NCBI GenBank assembly: GCA_964549445.1
Contig: CAZJVS010000010.1
Location: forward strand, 61,204 to 125,203
Length of the DNA: 64,000 bases
Direction of reading: 5' to 3'
Origin: SpSt-539 sp964549445
GTDB lineage: Bacteria > Planctomycetota > Phycisphaerae > UBA1845 > UTPLA1
Part shown: positions 24,941 to 33,899 of the stretch, one piece after another
How positions within the stretch are numbered: the stretch's first letter is position 1
Layout: every line of letters starts with the position of its first letter
Program-made: the position numbers and the translations under genes
The notes under the pieces: model-generated
Databases searched by the model: none
What the model was told of the DNA's origin: nothing
What the model saw: the letters and a program-made list of their open reading frames with translations, nothing else

Positions 24941-27289
24941 CTAACAGAGATACGCTAATGCGGCGTCCTCGTTGCCGTCCATGACGACACGGAGGGTGCG
25001 CCCCGAGGCGATGCTGGGCACGCGCAAGACCCGAATCACACTCGCCAGTTCGCGTCTCTTCGGAACGAGCCGCGAAAGTTCATTTTCACCCAAGCCGAAG
25101 AACGATCGGTTCCAGGCGCAAGCGGGGTCGTCCGGATAGAGTGGCAGGTAGTGAATGTTCGCCTCGATGAGATCCTGGAAAAAGTGCGTGCCGAACGACA
25201 CCTCGGGGACGTAGCCGTCGCGCTCGCGTGCGACTTCGATCAGCATTCGTGAGTGGTTGATGTCTGCGTATGTCACGGGGACGCCGAGAAGGATGTCGTT
25301 GCTGCCCCAGCGGCCGGGGCCTATTAGGATGAAGTTCTTCTTCTCCAACGCGTCGTTGAGCGACCCGATCGCTCGGCCGACTTCAACCCGCTGCTCGCGC
25401 GTCGGCAGTGCGTCGTAGGCCTCGGGGGAGACGTAGATGACGTATTCGACCTTGTCGACGAGCCCGGTGCGGACAAATTTGACGGCGCGGAAGACGACGT
25501 CGTGGTCCGGGATCTGCTGGGGGATGCGCTGTCGGGCGAACTCGGCCGGCTCAGTGAGAGTGCGGCACTGCAGGATGTAGAGCTGATTGCCGTCATGAGC
25601 AAACTCGACGTCGACGGGCCTGCGGTAGGCCTCCTCCAGCCGGTGCAGGATGTCACGCATCGTGGCGCAAAAGTCGGTTTCGCGCAGCAGCTTGTCAAAC
25701 GTGACGACGAGTTCGCGCGGCTCTGCGCTGACAAAGGTGCCGGTCGGTGTATAGAGCCCTCCGTCGCGCTTGATGGAGATGAGCTTGTCGAGCATGGGGA
25801 AGCCGGGGGCGGCCGATAGCAGAGCCTCCAGCTGGACCGATTCGAACTTGTTGGCGGGAAGGTTGATGACGTCAATCGTTCGCTGGGCGTTGCGGATGAT
25901 TTCGAGCGGCGTCGATTCCGGGCGGAGGGTCGGTTCGCCGAGCGCGACCATGCGCGGGTACTCGTTGCCCACGCGCTCGATGGCGCGAGTTCCCATCCCG
26001 AGGACGATGCGCATGAGTCCGTCTTCGCGGCGGATACGAGGCGACCACTGATACTCATTTCGCGAGAAGGCCACGCCGGCGAAGGCGGGGAGGAAGTATG
26101 GTCCATGCTGAGACCCGAGAACTCTCTGGATGAGGACGCCCATGTCCTCCGGGTAATCGATGAGGTCGTTGGCCCGGCGGTACAGCAGCGGGTCGGGTGC
26201 GAGAGCTGAGGCGTAGACCTCGGCGATTGCTTGCAGCAGGATTTTCAAGCGCTGCTCGACGCGGCCCTGGGCCGTGATGATGCGAGATCGCAAATCGGAC
26301 TTGTTCTGGTTGGGAACGAAGATGCTGGCGTACTTGCCGCTGAAGGCCGTGCCGAAGCGGTCCTCCAGGAGACTGCTGGAGCGGACGATCAGCGGAGCGT
26401 TGCCGACCGCAAGAAGCAACTGGCGGAGGCGCTCGACCACGGCCGCGGGAAATTTGCCTTTGCGGAATTCCTGCTTGATCAGCGGATACTGAGCTCGAAT
26501 CTCCTCGGCCGACTTGTACTTTTGGTTCTGGTATTCGCCGAGGCCGTTGAGTTCGAGAAATTCGTCGATGACGTCGGAGCGGAGGAAATACGAATCGGGG
26601 ATAGCGATGGCGAGCGGTGCGCGGGGCGGTGGGCTGCTGCGCGCGACCGCCGGCTCGGCGTCCGTGAGTGCCGGCGGCTTGGTCGTCAGCACCTTGTAGG
26701 CGAGATACATACCGGCGGCCTTTCCTCCGATGCGGCCGATTCCGTGCTCGGGACCGATGATGCGCAGCACGATGTGATCGAGATCGCGGATGGTGAGGTA
26801 GTGTTTTGCGACGCCAATGAACTCGAGTTGGTCGCTGACGAGGTGGCGGATGAGGCCGACGCGGATGCCGATGACTTCCTCGGGTTCGAGCGTACGACTG
26901 CCGGGCGGAAGGGCGCAGAAGCGCCGAACCCGATCGGCAAGGACCCGGAACGAAAGCGATGGAAGACTGACGATCGAGCGGAGAGACTCGGCCTCCTCGC
27001 GCTTGCGCGCGAGGGCGACCGCTTCGTCGACTTGCTCGGGGGTGAAGTTCCGGACGACATGTTCTCGAATGAGCTTGTTCGAAGTTTCCGTCTCGGAGAC
27101 TTCGCCAGCGGTGCCAGTCGACGCAGCTACGAGGTGAAGCGTATGCTCGTAGATGGCATCGACGGTGACGATCCCGCGGGCATGGAGTTCCAGCAGCAAC
27201 TGGCGGAAGATGCGATTGGCAAGTTGGGGGTGGGCTGCCAAGTGCTCGCTCAGGCGTAGTTCGACGACGTCCGGGGACGGCGAGGCCAT
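24941..27289 (-). CDS. PEP/pyruvate-binding-domain protein without swivelling histidine domain
   Basis: 782 residues. The N-terminal ~190 residues are helical and unassigned. From ~190 a PPDK-N/PEP-synthase type ATP-grasp nucleotide-binding region appears: IGGKAAGMYLAYK, PLIVRSSSLLEDRFGTAFSGKY, FLPAFAGVAFSRNEYQW, MRIVLGMGTRAIERVGNEYPRM split as separate parts, and DVEFAHDGNQLYILQCR. The usual phosphohistidine swivel (TGG-x-TSHAA) and TIM-barrel PEP domain are not seen; instead ~200 further residues follow, ending in GPGRWGSNDILLG and a unique tail. It is probably an ATP-dependent phosphotransferase relative of unknown substrate. It is convergent with dnaA. Confidence 0.75.
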   Translation of the reverse strand: MASPSPDVVELRLSEHLAAHPQLANRIFRQLLLELHARGIVTVDAIYEHTLHLVAASTGTAGEVSETETSNKLIREHVVRNFTPEQVDEAVALARKREEAESLRSIVSLPSLSFRVLADRVRRFCALPPGSRTLEPEEVIGIRVGLIRHLVSDQLEFIGVAKHYLTIRDLDHIVLRIIGPEHGIGRIGGKAAGMYLAYKVLTTKPPALTDAEPAVARSSPPPRAPLAIAIPDSYFLRSDVIDEFLELNGLGEYQNQKYKSAEEIRAQYPLIKQEFRKGKFPAAVVERLRQLLLAVGNAPLIVRSSSLLEDRFGTAFSGKYASIFVPNQNKSDLRSRIITAQGRVEQRLKILLQAIAEVYASALAPDPLLYRRANDLIDYPEDMGVLIQRVLGSQHGPYFLPAFAGVAFSRNEYQWSPRIRREDGLMRIVLGMGTRAIERVGNEYPRMVALGEPTLRPESTPLEIIRNAQRTIDVINLPANKFESVQLEALLSAAPGFPMLDKLISIKRDGGLYTPTGTFVSAEPRELVVTFDKLLRETDFCATMRDILHRLEEAYRRPVDVEFAHDGNQLYILQCRTLTEPAEFARQRIPQQIPDHDVVFRAVKFVRTGLVDKVEYVIYVSPEAYDALPTREQRVEVGRAIGSLNDALEKKNFILIGPGRWGSNDILLGVPVTYADINHSRMLIEVARERDGYVPEVSFGTHFFQDLIEANIHYLPLYPDDPACAWNRSFFGLGENELSRLVPKRRELASVIRVLRVPSIASGRTLRVVMDGNEDAALAYLC

Positions 27290-27592
27290 TCGGCTGCACT
27301 CGGGGTCGAGTCCCCCGACATGGAGGACGGGATCGCTACGTTAGGAGGGCAGCGTTTGCGGGTCAATTGGGGCTCGATGAGCTAGACTTGGGATCCGCGG
27401 TTTGAAAACATAACATTTGGTAAATGCTTGAATTAGGGGCATTGCGAATAACGCCTTGGATTCGGACGAGCGAGTTGCGGCACGAATTCGAGGACTTGTG
27501 GAAACGGCGTTGCGCCGATAGTATCAGGCACGGCCAGACGAGGGCGTCCGGCCGCTGGTTTTTCGCCCGTGAGATAGATAGGTGGAGGTCAG
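27290..27592. other. Upstream region of rpsU
   Basis: No gene is supported; a short plus-strand frame (27424-27621) overlaps rpsU in another phase and lacks coding character. Around 27530-27553 a hairpin with GGCC/GGCC and GACG/CGTC stems lies in the predicted rpsU leader. Confidence 0.45.
27496..27524 (+). promoter_or_regulatory. Candidate rpsU promoter
   Basis: TTGTGG (27496-27501), 17-base spacer, TAGTAT (27519-27524); predicted leader ~60 nt. Both hexamers are imperfect. Confidence 0.4.
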
Positions 27593-27793
27593 ATGATCAA
27601 GGTTCGCCCGCGTCCGAATGAACCCATTCAGCAGGTGCTTCGCCGGCTCAAGAAGCTTTGCGAACGGGAGGGCGTGCTGCGCGAGATGAAGCGGACCGCC
27701 TACTACGAGAAGCCCTCGGATCGGCGACGACGGAATATGCGAAAAGCCAAGCGACGGCTGCAGAAGATGCTGCAGTTGGAGCCGACGGCGTAG
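27593..27793 (+). CDS. rpsU: Small ribosomal subunit protein bS21
   Basis: 66 residues, rich in Arg and Lys: IKVRPRPNEPIQQVLRRLKK, then KRTAYYEKPSDRRRR and KAKRRLQKML, the standard bS21 pattern. A strong ribosome-binding site (GTGGAGGTC) precedes the ATG. bS21 is the last protein to join the 30S subunit and helps mRNA engage 16S rRNA. It stands alone. Confidence 0.97.
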   Translation: MIKVRPRPNEPIQQVLRRLKKLCEREGVLREMKRTAYYEKPSDRRRRNMRKAKRRLQKMLQLEPTA

Positions 27794-27894
27794 GATAGAA
27801 CCGCGGTTCAATCCCGTCCCAATTTCCGCTCCGCTGCTCCCACACCGATTCCATTTCAGATCCTTGAATTGATGCTCTGACAGTTGTTATCTGC

Positions 27895-27931
27895 CACGCG
27901 TCCTGACGCGTGCGCGCCGATTTGCTAGACT
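27895..27931 (+). promoter_or_regulatory. Candidate acnA promoter with overlapping inverted repeat
   Basis: CTGACG (27903-27908), 17-base spacer, TAGACT (27926-27931). The -35 box lies within an inverted repeat CACGCG-TCCTGA-CGCGTG (27895-27912), a plausible operator. Confidence 0.45.
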
Positions 27932-27990
27932 TTCGGAGCGGAACGGCGCGATCGGCGATCGCGTCAACGCCAGGAAGGACTTTTCGACAC

Positions 27991-30699
27991 ATGAGCTCAG
28001 CAACCAGGGATCACTTCGGGGCCGTCGATTCAATCACGACAAAATCGGGGCCGGTTCGCATCTGGCGGCTGGAGCGGTTGAGAAAGCTCGGAGCGATCGA
28101 GCGGCTGCCGTTCAGCATCAAGGTCATGCTCGAAAATGCCGTCCGAAACTTCGACGGTTTCATCGTCACGGAGCAACACGTTCGCACCATCGGCTTGTGG
28201 CAACCGAGGGGCGGAGCCGGCGGTGAGATACCATATTTGCCGGCGCGGGTGTTGCTCCAGGATTTCACGGGCGTTCCGTGCATGGTCGATCTGGCGGCCA
28301 TGCGATCGGCTGTATCCCGCATGGGCGGCAAGGCGGAGAGAATTAACCCTCTCGTGCCGGTCGATCTGGTCATCGACCACTCGATTCAGGTCGACTACTT
28401 CGCGCAGCCCGATGCGTTGCAGCTCAACACGGACATGGAATTCTATCGCAACAAGGAGCGCTACGAGTTCCTCCGCTGGGGACAGCAGGCGTTCAGCGGT
28501 GTGCGGATTGTTCCGCCCGAAACGGGAATCTGCCATCAGGTGAACATCGAGTACCTGTCCAAGGTCGTGCTGGCGCGCGAGGTCGGCGGCGTGCCGATCG
28601 CGCTGCCCGATACGCTGGTCGGAACGGACAGCCACACGACGATGGTGAACGGCCTCGGCGTACTGGGATGGGGCGTGGGCGGCATCGAGGCCGAGGCCAA
28701 CATGCTCGGTCAGCCGATCTACATGCAGCTACCGGAGGTCGTCGGTTTCAAGCTGACGGGCCGTCTGCGCGAAGGCGCCACGGCGACCGATCTCGTGCTG
28801 ACGGTGACGCAGATGCTGCGCAAGAAGGGGGTCGTCAATAAGTTCGTCGAGTTTTACGGACCGGGATTGTCGAGCATGTCGCTTCCGGATCGCGCGACGA
28901 TCAGCAACATGGCCCCCGAGTACGGCGCGACGATGGGATTCTTCCCGGTCGATGATGAAACCCTGGCATATCTGCGGCGAACGGGAAGATCCACGGACGA
29001 GATTGACCTTGTCGAACGGTACTGCAAGGAGCAGGGGCTCTTCAGGACGGACGCGACGCCCGACCCGGAATTCACGGATGTTCTTTCGCTCGATCTGGCA
29101 ACGGTCGAGCCGTCCCTGGCAGGTCCGAAGCGGCCGCAGGATCGCGTGCCGCTGACGCAAGTGAAGTCGTCGTTCGAAAAGGCGTTGCGGGCGCCGACGG
29201 CGGAGCGTGGGTTCGCACTGTCGGAAGAGGCGGCGAAGAAGAAGGCAATCGTTCGCGACAACGGACACAGCGAAACGATATCGCAAGGCGCCGTCGTGAT
29301 CGCGGCGATCACAAGCTGCACCAATACCAGCAATCCGTCCGTCATGATCGGCGCCGGATTGCTGGCAAAGAAGGCGGTGGAACGCGGCCTGAACGTGAAG
29401 CCGCACGTGAAGACAAGTCTGGCGCCCGGTTCGCGCGTGGTGACGGAATATCTGACGGCTTCGGGGCTGTCGAAGTATCTCGATCAACTCGGCTTTCAGA
29501 CGGTGGGTTACGGATGCACGACGTGCATCGGCAACAGCGGACCACTGCCGGAATCGGTGGCAAAGGCCGTGACCGAAAACGACCTGGTCGTTTCGGCGGT
29601 GCTGTCGGGAAATCGCAATTTTGAAGGCCGAGTTCATCCGCTCGTAAAGGCGAACTATCTTGCATCGCCGCCGCTGTGCGTAGCGTACGCGCTGGCCGGG
29701 ACTGTGGACCTGGACCTCTCAACGGAGCCGCTCGGGACCGGCACCGATGGCAAGCCGGTGTACCTGCGCGACATCTGGCCGAGCCCTCGCGAGATTGAGG
29801 AAACCATCGCGAAGTTCGTGACGCCCGACGCATTCACGAAGCGGTATGCCGATGTGCTGACGGGCAACGAAAAATGGCGTTCAATCAAGATTCCGCCGGG
29901 CGGGGTGTACGAGTGGAATACCAAGAGCACTTATATTCAGGAGCCGCCGTTTTTCCAAAACCTCAGTTCCCAGCCGGGCAAGATCGGCGAGATTCGTGGC
30001 GCGCGGTGCCTCGTCATGGTGGGTGATTCGGTGACGACCGACCACATCTCGCCCGCCGGTTCAATCGCAAAGGACGGCCCCGCCGGGCGCTACTTGATCG
30101 AACATGGTGTCGAGCCGAAGGACTTCAACAGCTACGGGGCGCGGCGCGGGAATGATCGCGTCATGACACGCGGAACGTTTGCGAACATTCGGCTTCGCAA
30201 TCTGCTGGCGCCGGGAACAGAGGGCGGTGTCACCATTCACCTGCCGAGCAATCAACAGATGTCCATCTTCGACGCGGCGATGAAGTACCAGGCGGCAAAG
30301 ACGCCGCTGATGGTCATCGCGGGCGCGGAGTACGGCACGGGATCGTCGCGCGACTGGGCGGCCAAAGGCGCCATGCTTTTGGGAGTCAGGGCGGTACTCG
30401 CGGTCAGCTACGAACGCATTCACCGAAGCAATCTCGTCGGTATGGGCGTGCTGCCGCTTCAGTTTCAGGCGGGGCAATCGCGCGAGACACTGGGCCTGAC
30501 CGGGCGCGAGGAATTCGACTTTGTTGGTTTGAACGACGGGTTGAAGCCGGGCCAGGTGTTAAACGTTACGGCCACGGATGAAGCCGGGAATCGGCGCGAT
30601 CTGGTGCTGATCGTGCGGATCGATACACCGATAGAAGTAGAATACTACCGCCACGGCGGAATCCTTCCGATGGTATTGCGGCAGCTTGCGAAGGCGTAA
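27991..30699 (+). CDS. acnA: Aconitate hydratase A
   Basis: 902 residues from ATG at 27991, with AGGAAGGA upstream; the frame is open before it, but without a ribosome-binding site. Aconitase/IRP-like architecture: PARVLLQDFTGVPCMVDLAAMR, LVGTDSHTTMVNGLGVLGWG, the cluster ligand region ITSCTNTSNPSVM and GCTTCIGNSGPLP carrying the other two [4Fe-4S] cysteines, and the swivel domain with EYGTGSSRDWAAKG. It interconverts citrate and isocitrate in the TCA cycle. Normal length. It stands alone with its own promoter. Confidence 0.98.
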   Translation: MSSATRDHFGAVDSITTKSGPVRIWRLERLRKLGAIERLPFSIKVMLENAVRNFDGFIVTEQHVRTIGLWQPRGGAGGEIPYLPARVLLQDFTGVPCMVDLAAMRSAVSRMGGKAERINPLVPVDLVIDHSIQVDYFAQPDALQLNTDMEFYRNKERYEFLRWGQQAFSGVRIVPPETGICHQVNIEYLSKVVLAREVGGVPIALPDTLVGTDSHTTMVNGLGVLGWGVGGIEAEANMLGQPIYMQLPEVVGFKLTGRLREGATATDLVLTVTQMLRKKGVVNKFVEFYGPGLSSMSLPDRATISNMAPEYGATMGFFPVDDETLAYLRRTGRSTDEIDLVERYCKEQGLFRTDATPDPEFTDVLSLDLATVEPSLAGPKRPQDRVPLTQVKSSFEKALRAPTAERGFALSEEAAKKKAIVRDNGHSETISQGAVVIAAITSCTNTSNPSVMIGAGLLAKKAVERGLNVKPHVKTSLAPGSRVVTEYLTASGLSKYLDQLGFQTVGYGCTTCIGNSGPLPESVAKAVTENDLVVSAVLSGNRNFEGRVHPLVKANYLASPPLCVAYALAGTVDLDLSTEPLGTGTDGKPVYLRDIWPSPREIEETIAKFVTPDAFTKRYADVLTGNEKWRSIKIPPGGVYEWNTKSTYIQEPPFFQNLSSQPGKIGEIRGARCLVMVGDSVTTDHISPAGSIAKDGPAGRYLIEHGVEPKDFNSYGARRGNDRVMTRGTFANIRLRNLLAPGTEGGVTIHLPSNQQMSIFDAAMKYQAAKTPLMVIAGAEYGTGSSRDWAAKGAMLLGVRAVLAVSYERIHRSNLVGMGVLPLQFQAGQSRETLGLTGREEFDFVGLNDGLKPGQVLNVTATDEAGNRRDLVLIVRIDTPIEVEYYRHGGILPMVLRQLAKA

Positions 30700-30726
30700 G
30701 CCGATTCGTGTGATAGAATTGGTCGG

Positions 30727-31134
30727 ATGGGCTTTGTAGTACGACTCTTCTGGACCTTGTGCGTATCGGCTGCGGCCGCGATGGGTGGCGGCGCGTCGTC
30801 TGCCGGCGTTTGGACCGGGGCGGACGAGAGCGCGGCTTCCTGTTGCTGTTGCGGATCCGCGGCAAAGTGCACCTGCTCCTGCGGAAACCGGAACAACGGT
30901 GAACCCGTCGAGCAATCGTCCGTACCTCAGGTTTGCAATTGCGATTCCATGCCGCCGGCGGTTCCCGTCGGACCGCGCTCGACGGTGTCGGCGCCGGAAT
31001 TGATTGAGCTCAACCCAGTCGCCAACGTGCTCTCGAATCCAGAGGCGACGCGTGTTTGTTTCGGCCGTTGGGGGCACGCACACGATCCTCCTGCAGGTCC
31101 GGGCTCGCCACCCTCTTCTCCTCTTCTGATCTGA
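30727..31134 (+). CDS. Short secreted Cys-rich protein
   Basis: 135 residues. A signal peptide (~1-26, FVVRLFWTLCVSAAAAMGGGAS) is followed by a dense cysteine cluster: CCCCGSAAKCTCSCGN, then VCNC some 18 residues later, eight or nine cysteines within about 35 residues. The rest is Pro/Ser-rich and looks disordered. No known family is recognised; the cluster could bind copper or zinc in the manner of a metallothionein. It lies just before the HMA lipoprotein and the barrel protein on the same strand. It could also be a non-expressed frame, since nothing in the sequence proves translation. Confidence 0.5.
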   Translation: MGFVVRLFWTLCVSAAAAMGGGASSAGVWTGADESAASCCCCGSAAKCTCSCGNRNNGEPVEQSSVPQVCNCDSMPPAVPVGPRSTVSAPELIELNPVANVLSNPEATRVCFGRWGHAHDPPAGPGSPPSSPLLI

Positions 31135-31243
31135 ATCATTCCTCAAAGTAAGCGGGCGGCATGGCCGATGGCCCGGTTGCGCGAAGAGCGCACTGGCCAA
31201 GGGACTCCGTATTTTTTTTCTTGCCACCACGAGGAGTGTTTTC

Positions 31244-31627
31244 ATGCGAGTTCTGACATTCTCGTCTGTTGTGCTTGTGCTGGCCGGTTGCGGCGGACAG
31301 TACGTGAGCGAAACATCAACGAAGGGCGAATCGGCAGCATCGACTGTGGCACCGGCGCGACGGAGCTGGCAGCCGGATGCGACGGCAGACCAGCCCATTT
31401 CAGCGGCGTCGGCGACCCTGTGGGTGAAGGGCCTTTCGTGTCCGTTGTGCGCGAACAACATCGACAAACAACTGAAGCGAGTTTCCGGAGTCGACAACGT
31501 TCGTGTTGATCTGGGTGAGGGAAAGGTAAACGTCAAGCTGGCGGACGCGGGTCGTCCAACCCGACGCGAGCTCGCGAAAGCGGTTGAGCAGAGCGGTTTC
31601 ACGCTCGATCGGATTGAGACGCCGTGA
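31244..31627 (+). CDS. Lipoprotein with heavy-metal-associated (HMA) domain
   Basis: 127 residues. The signal peptide ends in LAGC, a clear lipobox. After a ~45-residue linker comes an HMA fold with metal-binding motif GLSCPLCANNIDKQL (~69-83, C-x2-C), the second half reading VRVDLGEGKVNVKL and ELAKAVEQSGF. Such a domain normally carries Cu(I), Zn or Hg in cytoplasm; placed outside the membrane it may hand metal to or from a periplasmic partner. The stop overlaps the next gene's GTG start, so the pair is translationally coupled. Confidence 0.88.
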   Translation: MRVLTFSSVVLVLAGCGGQYVSETSTKGESAASTVAPARRSWQPDATADQPISAASATLWVKGLSCPLCANNIDKQLKRVSGVDNVRVDLGEGKVNVKLADAGRPTRRELAKAVEQSGFTLDRIETP

Positions 31628-32481
31628 GGCGCGTTGGGCTGAGATGCAGCTGGGCGGCGGCGATGGTGGTCGGATGCGCCGCGGACTTCTCCCTCGCCCA
31701 GGAGCCGATCAACGCGGCGGATTCGGCGACGGCGCCGTCGCCGGGGCACGTGATCCTCAAGGAGCAATACCGGTTCAACAGCATGAGTCTGAAAGTGGGC
31801 CCACGACCGCGGCGCGGGGAGATCCGGGATTCGGTGTTGTTGACGACGGCCAATATCGGCGTGACGCGCGACGTGTCGTTGAGCTTGCGGACGCCGGTGC
31901 TGTTTCGGGATCGAAACTTCGACGGGCCGATCAGCAATCGGCGCGTCGGCGGCGTCGGCGACATCACCCTGCTGGGCAAGTGGCGGTTCTATCAGGACGA
32001 CAGCGGGCCGCTCGACACGCTGCGGATGAGTCTCACGGGAGGTGTTCGGATTCGCTCGGGTGATGCGCCGTTTACGAGCGACGGCTACGATCCGATCGTC
32101 GGGCTGGCGGCGACGAAGATCAGCGGGCGGCATGGCTTCAACGGCTCGCTGCAGTGGCTGTTTTCCACGGACGGCAACGACGAGCCGATCTATGCGGGCG
32201 AGAGCCTTGCCGACGTGCTGCGATACGATGCGGCCTATCTGTTTCGCCTGTATCCCGCGAAGTACTCCGACGAGACGCATGGGGCGCTCTACGCGGTCGT
32301 CGAGTTGAACGGCACCTATGAGACGAACGGCGACAATGAACTGCTGATCGCGCCGGGGCTGATGTACGAAGCGGCGACCTGGACGCTGGAGCTGTCGGTG
32401 CAGGCCCCGGTGTGGCGCGATGTGCAGCACCGGGCGGAGATGGATTACGTGATCGTCGCGGGGATCCGTTTGTCGCTCTGA
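31624..32481 (+). CDS. Outer-membrane barrel-like protein (phenol MetA family type)
   Basis: 285 residues from GTG at 31624, which overlaps the HMA gene stop. A signal peptide (WAAAMVVGCAADFSLAQ) is followed by amphipathic beta strands, e.g. GHVILKEQYRFNSMSLKVG, SVLLTTANIGVTRDVSLSLRTP, VGDITLLGKWRFY, ending in a strand with terminal hydrophobic residues (YVIVAGIRLSL). This fits the MetA/phenol-degradation outer-membrane superfamily. It may be an outer-membrane channel or sensor for metal or organic ligands tied to the preceding lipoprotein. Confidence 0.7.
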   Translation: MRRVGLRCSWAAAMVVGCAADFSLAQEPINAADSATAPSPGHVILKEQYRFNSMSLKVGPRPRRGEIRDSVLLTTANIGVTRDVSLSLRTPVLFRDRNFDGPISNRRVGGVGDITLLGKWRFYQDDSGPLDTLRMSLTGGVRIRSGDAPFTSDGYDPIVGLAATKISGRHGFNGSLQWLFSTDGNDEPIYAGESLADVLRYDAAYLFRLYPAKYSDETHGALYAVVELNGTYETNGDNELLIAPGLMYEAATWTLELSVQAPVWRDVQHRAEMDYVIVAGIRLSL

Positions 32482-32540
32482 CGTTCCTGGAGTAAGATGA
32501 TTCAGGCCTCGCGTGACTCCGATGATTTCGAGGTCTTTCC

Positions 32541-33848
32541 GTGCGCACCGTCGTTACCGGTTTCATTTTTCTGTGTTCGCTGGTCGCTCCGGCCGTTGGC
32601 CAGCCCTGCCTCGGTCTACGGGCCGTCGGAAACCTGATCGAGATCGCACCGGAACTCGCCGCGAACCGTGGTTCGCTGGCTGTCGCGTTCAGTGTGACGT
32701 CGCAACGGTACTTGGTGGTGTACCTCGAATCTTCCGACCAGACGGCCGGGAACGATCTGTTCTGCCAGATGATCAGCGCGGATGGCGGATTGATCGGCGG
32801 CCGTAGCCCGCTGATCCAGGACCCCGGTTCGCAATCGAGCGAGACGATCGCCTGGAACTCCGACAACGATGAATTCCTGGTCGCGTGGGAGTCGCAAGTC
32901 CCGGGAGACTTTCGCTCCGATGCGCGGCGAGTCGGCATCGATGGCGCGCCGCTTGCGGCCCCGTTTGAGATTGCGTCCGGGGGTGACGAGCTTGCGCTGG
33001 CGTTCGGAGCTTCGACATACCTCTTTACGCGGCGATCCGGAGGAATCGACGGGCTGTTGCTCTCCGCGGCCGCCATCGCGAATGGTCCCGATTTCGACAT
33101 CAGCGGACTTGGGCTGGCCGCTCCGAACGGCAACGCGGTGTTCGACCCGCTGAACGACCGCTTTCTGTCGATTTGGCGTGACCAGGGCCAGAGCCAGCGA
33201 AACATCCAGGCGCGCATTGTCCGACCTGACGGCTCGTTCGCCACGGATCCGTTCATTGCGGTCAATGAGTTCCCGGGCACTTTCAAGGCGGCTTTCGATG
33301 AAGAACTCCGTCGGTATTTCATCGTCTTCACAGACGCGGGAACCGGACAACGACTCCGAGGTCGGTTCATGGATGAGAATGGCGGCTTGAGCGACGAGCC
33401 CTTTGAACTCCTCGAGGAGGAAATCAACTTCTTCGATCTTGTGTACAACCCGGTGGCCGACGCATTCGTGATCGTCGCCGACGTGCAAAGGGGCAGCCGC
33501 CGGCGAGACGTTGTGGCATTTTCGGTCCGCAGCGATGGAGTCGTTGGCCGGGACCGAGTCGTATTGGCCTCCGGCAATGCGACATTCCCGGCGATCGCGC
33601 TGAATCCGGTCACGGGCGAATGCCTGGCGGTGTGGAGCGACACGTCGCGCGGCGTGGACAACACGCTGATTCGCGGTCGGCGGCTGGCGTTCGGCGAGCC
33701 GTTTTGTTCGGCGTTTCCGGGATGCGGCGCCGGGCTGTGCGGGATCGGCATCTGCGGCGGCGGGTTCGCGCCGATGATGCCCGTAACGCTGGCGGCGATG
33801 GTTTGGATGAAACGTCGGCGCGGCTGGAAAGTTCGGGCGACATTGTAA
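32541..33848 (+). CDS. Secreted propeller-like protein with C-terminal sorting-type tail
   Basis: 435 residues. A signal peptide (TGFIFLCSLVAPAVGQ) is followed by about six ~50-residue beta repeats of the YLVVYLESS / EFLVAWES / RFLSIWRD type, suggesting a beta-propeller. The last ~40 residues have a Cys/Gly-rich stretch (GCGAGLCGIGICGGG), a hydrophobic helix (MMPVTLAAMVWM) and a basic end (KRRRGWK). Tripartite tails like this resemble MYXO-CTERM or PEP-CTERM-style sorting signals. It is flanked by single-gene units, and no sortase-like gene is in the window. Confidence 0.75.
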   Translation: MRTVVTGFIFLCSLVAPAVGQPCLGLRAVGNLIEIAPELAANRGSLAVAFSVTSQRYLVVYLESSDQTAGNDLFCQMISADGGLIGGRSPLIQDPGSQSSETIAWNSDNDEFLVAWESQVPGDFRSDARRVGIDGAPLAAPFEIASGGDELALAFGASTYLFTRRSGGIDGLLLSAAAIANGPDFDISGLGLAAPNGNAVFDPLNDRFLSIWRDQGQSQRNIQARIVRPDGSFATDPFIAVNEFPGTFKAAFDEELRRYFIVFTDAGTGQRLRGRFMDENGGLSDEPFELLEEEINFFDLVYNPVADAFVIVADVQRGSRRRDVVAFSVRSDGVVGRDRVVLASGNATFPAIALNPVTGECLAVWSDTSRGVDNTLIRGRRLAFGEPFCSAFPGCGAGLCGIGICGGGFAPMMPVTLAAMVWMKRRRGWKVRATL

Positions 33849-33899
33849 TTGCTCCGGGGCCGGCTGTTTGCGAGACTCCATGGTGGAAGGAGTCTTGCG

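Noticed and set aside
27800..27830. Possible tRNA T-arm (GGTTCAATCCCG)
   Set aside because: No pairing acceptor stem or anticodon arm could be drawn around it.
30559..32430. 623-codon minus-strand frame opposite the metal-handling set
   Set aside because: Low-complexity Arg/His/Pro translation typical of GC-rich antisense; plus-strand genes have signal peptides and domains.
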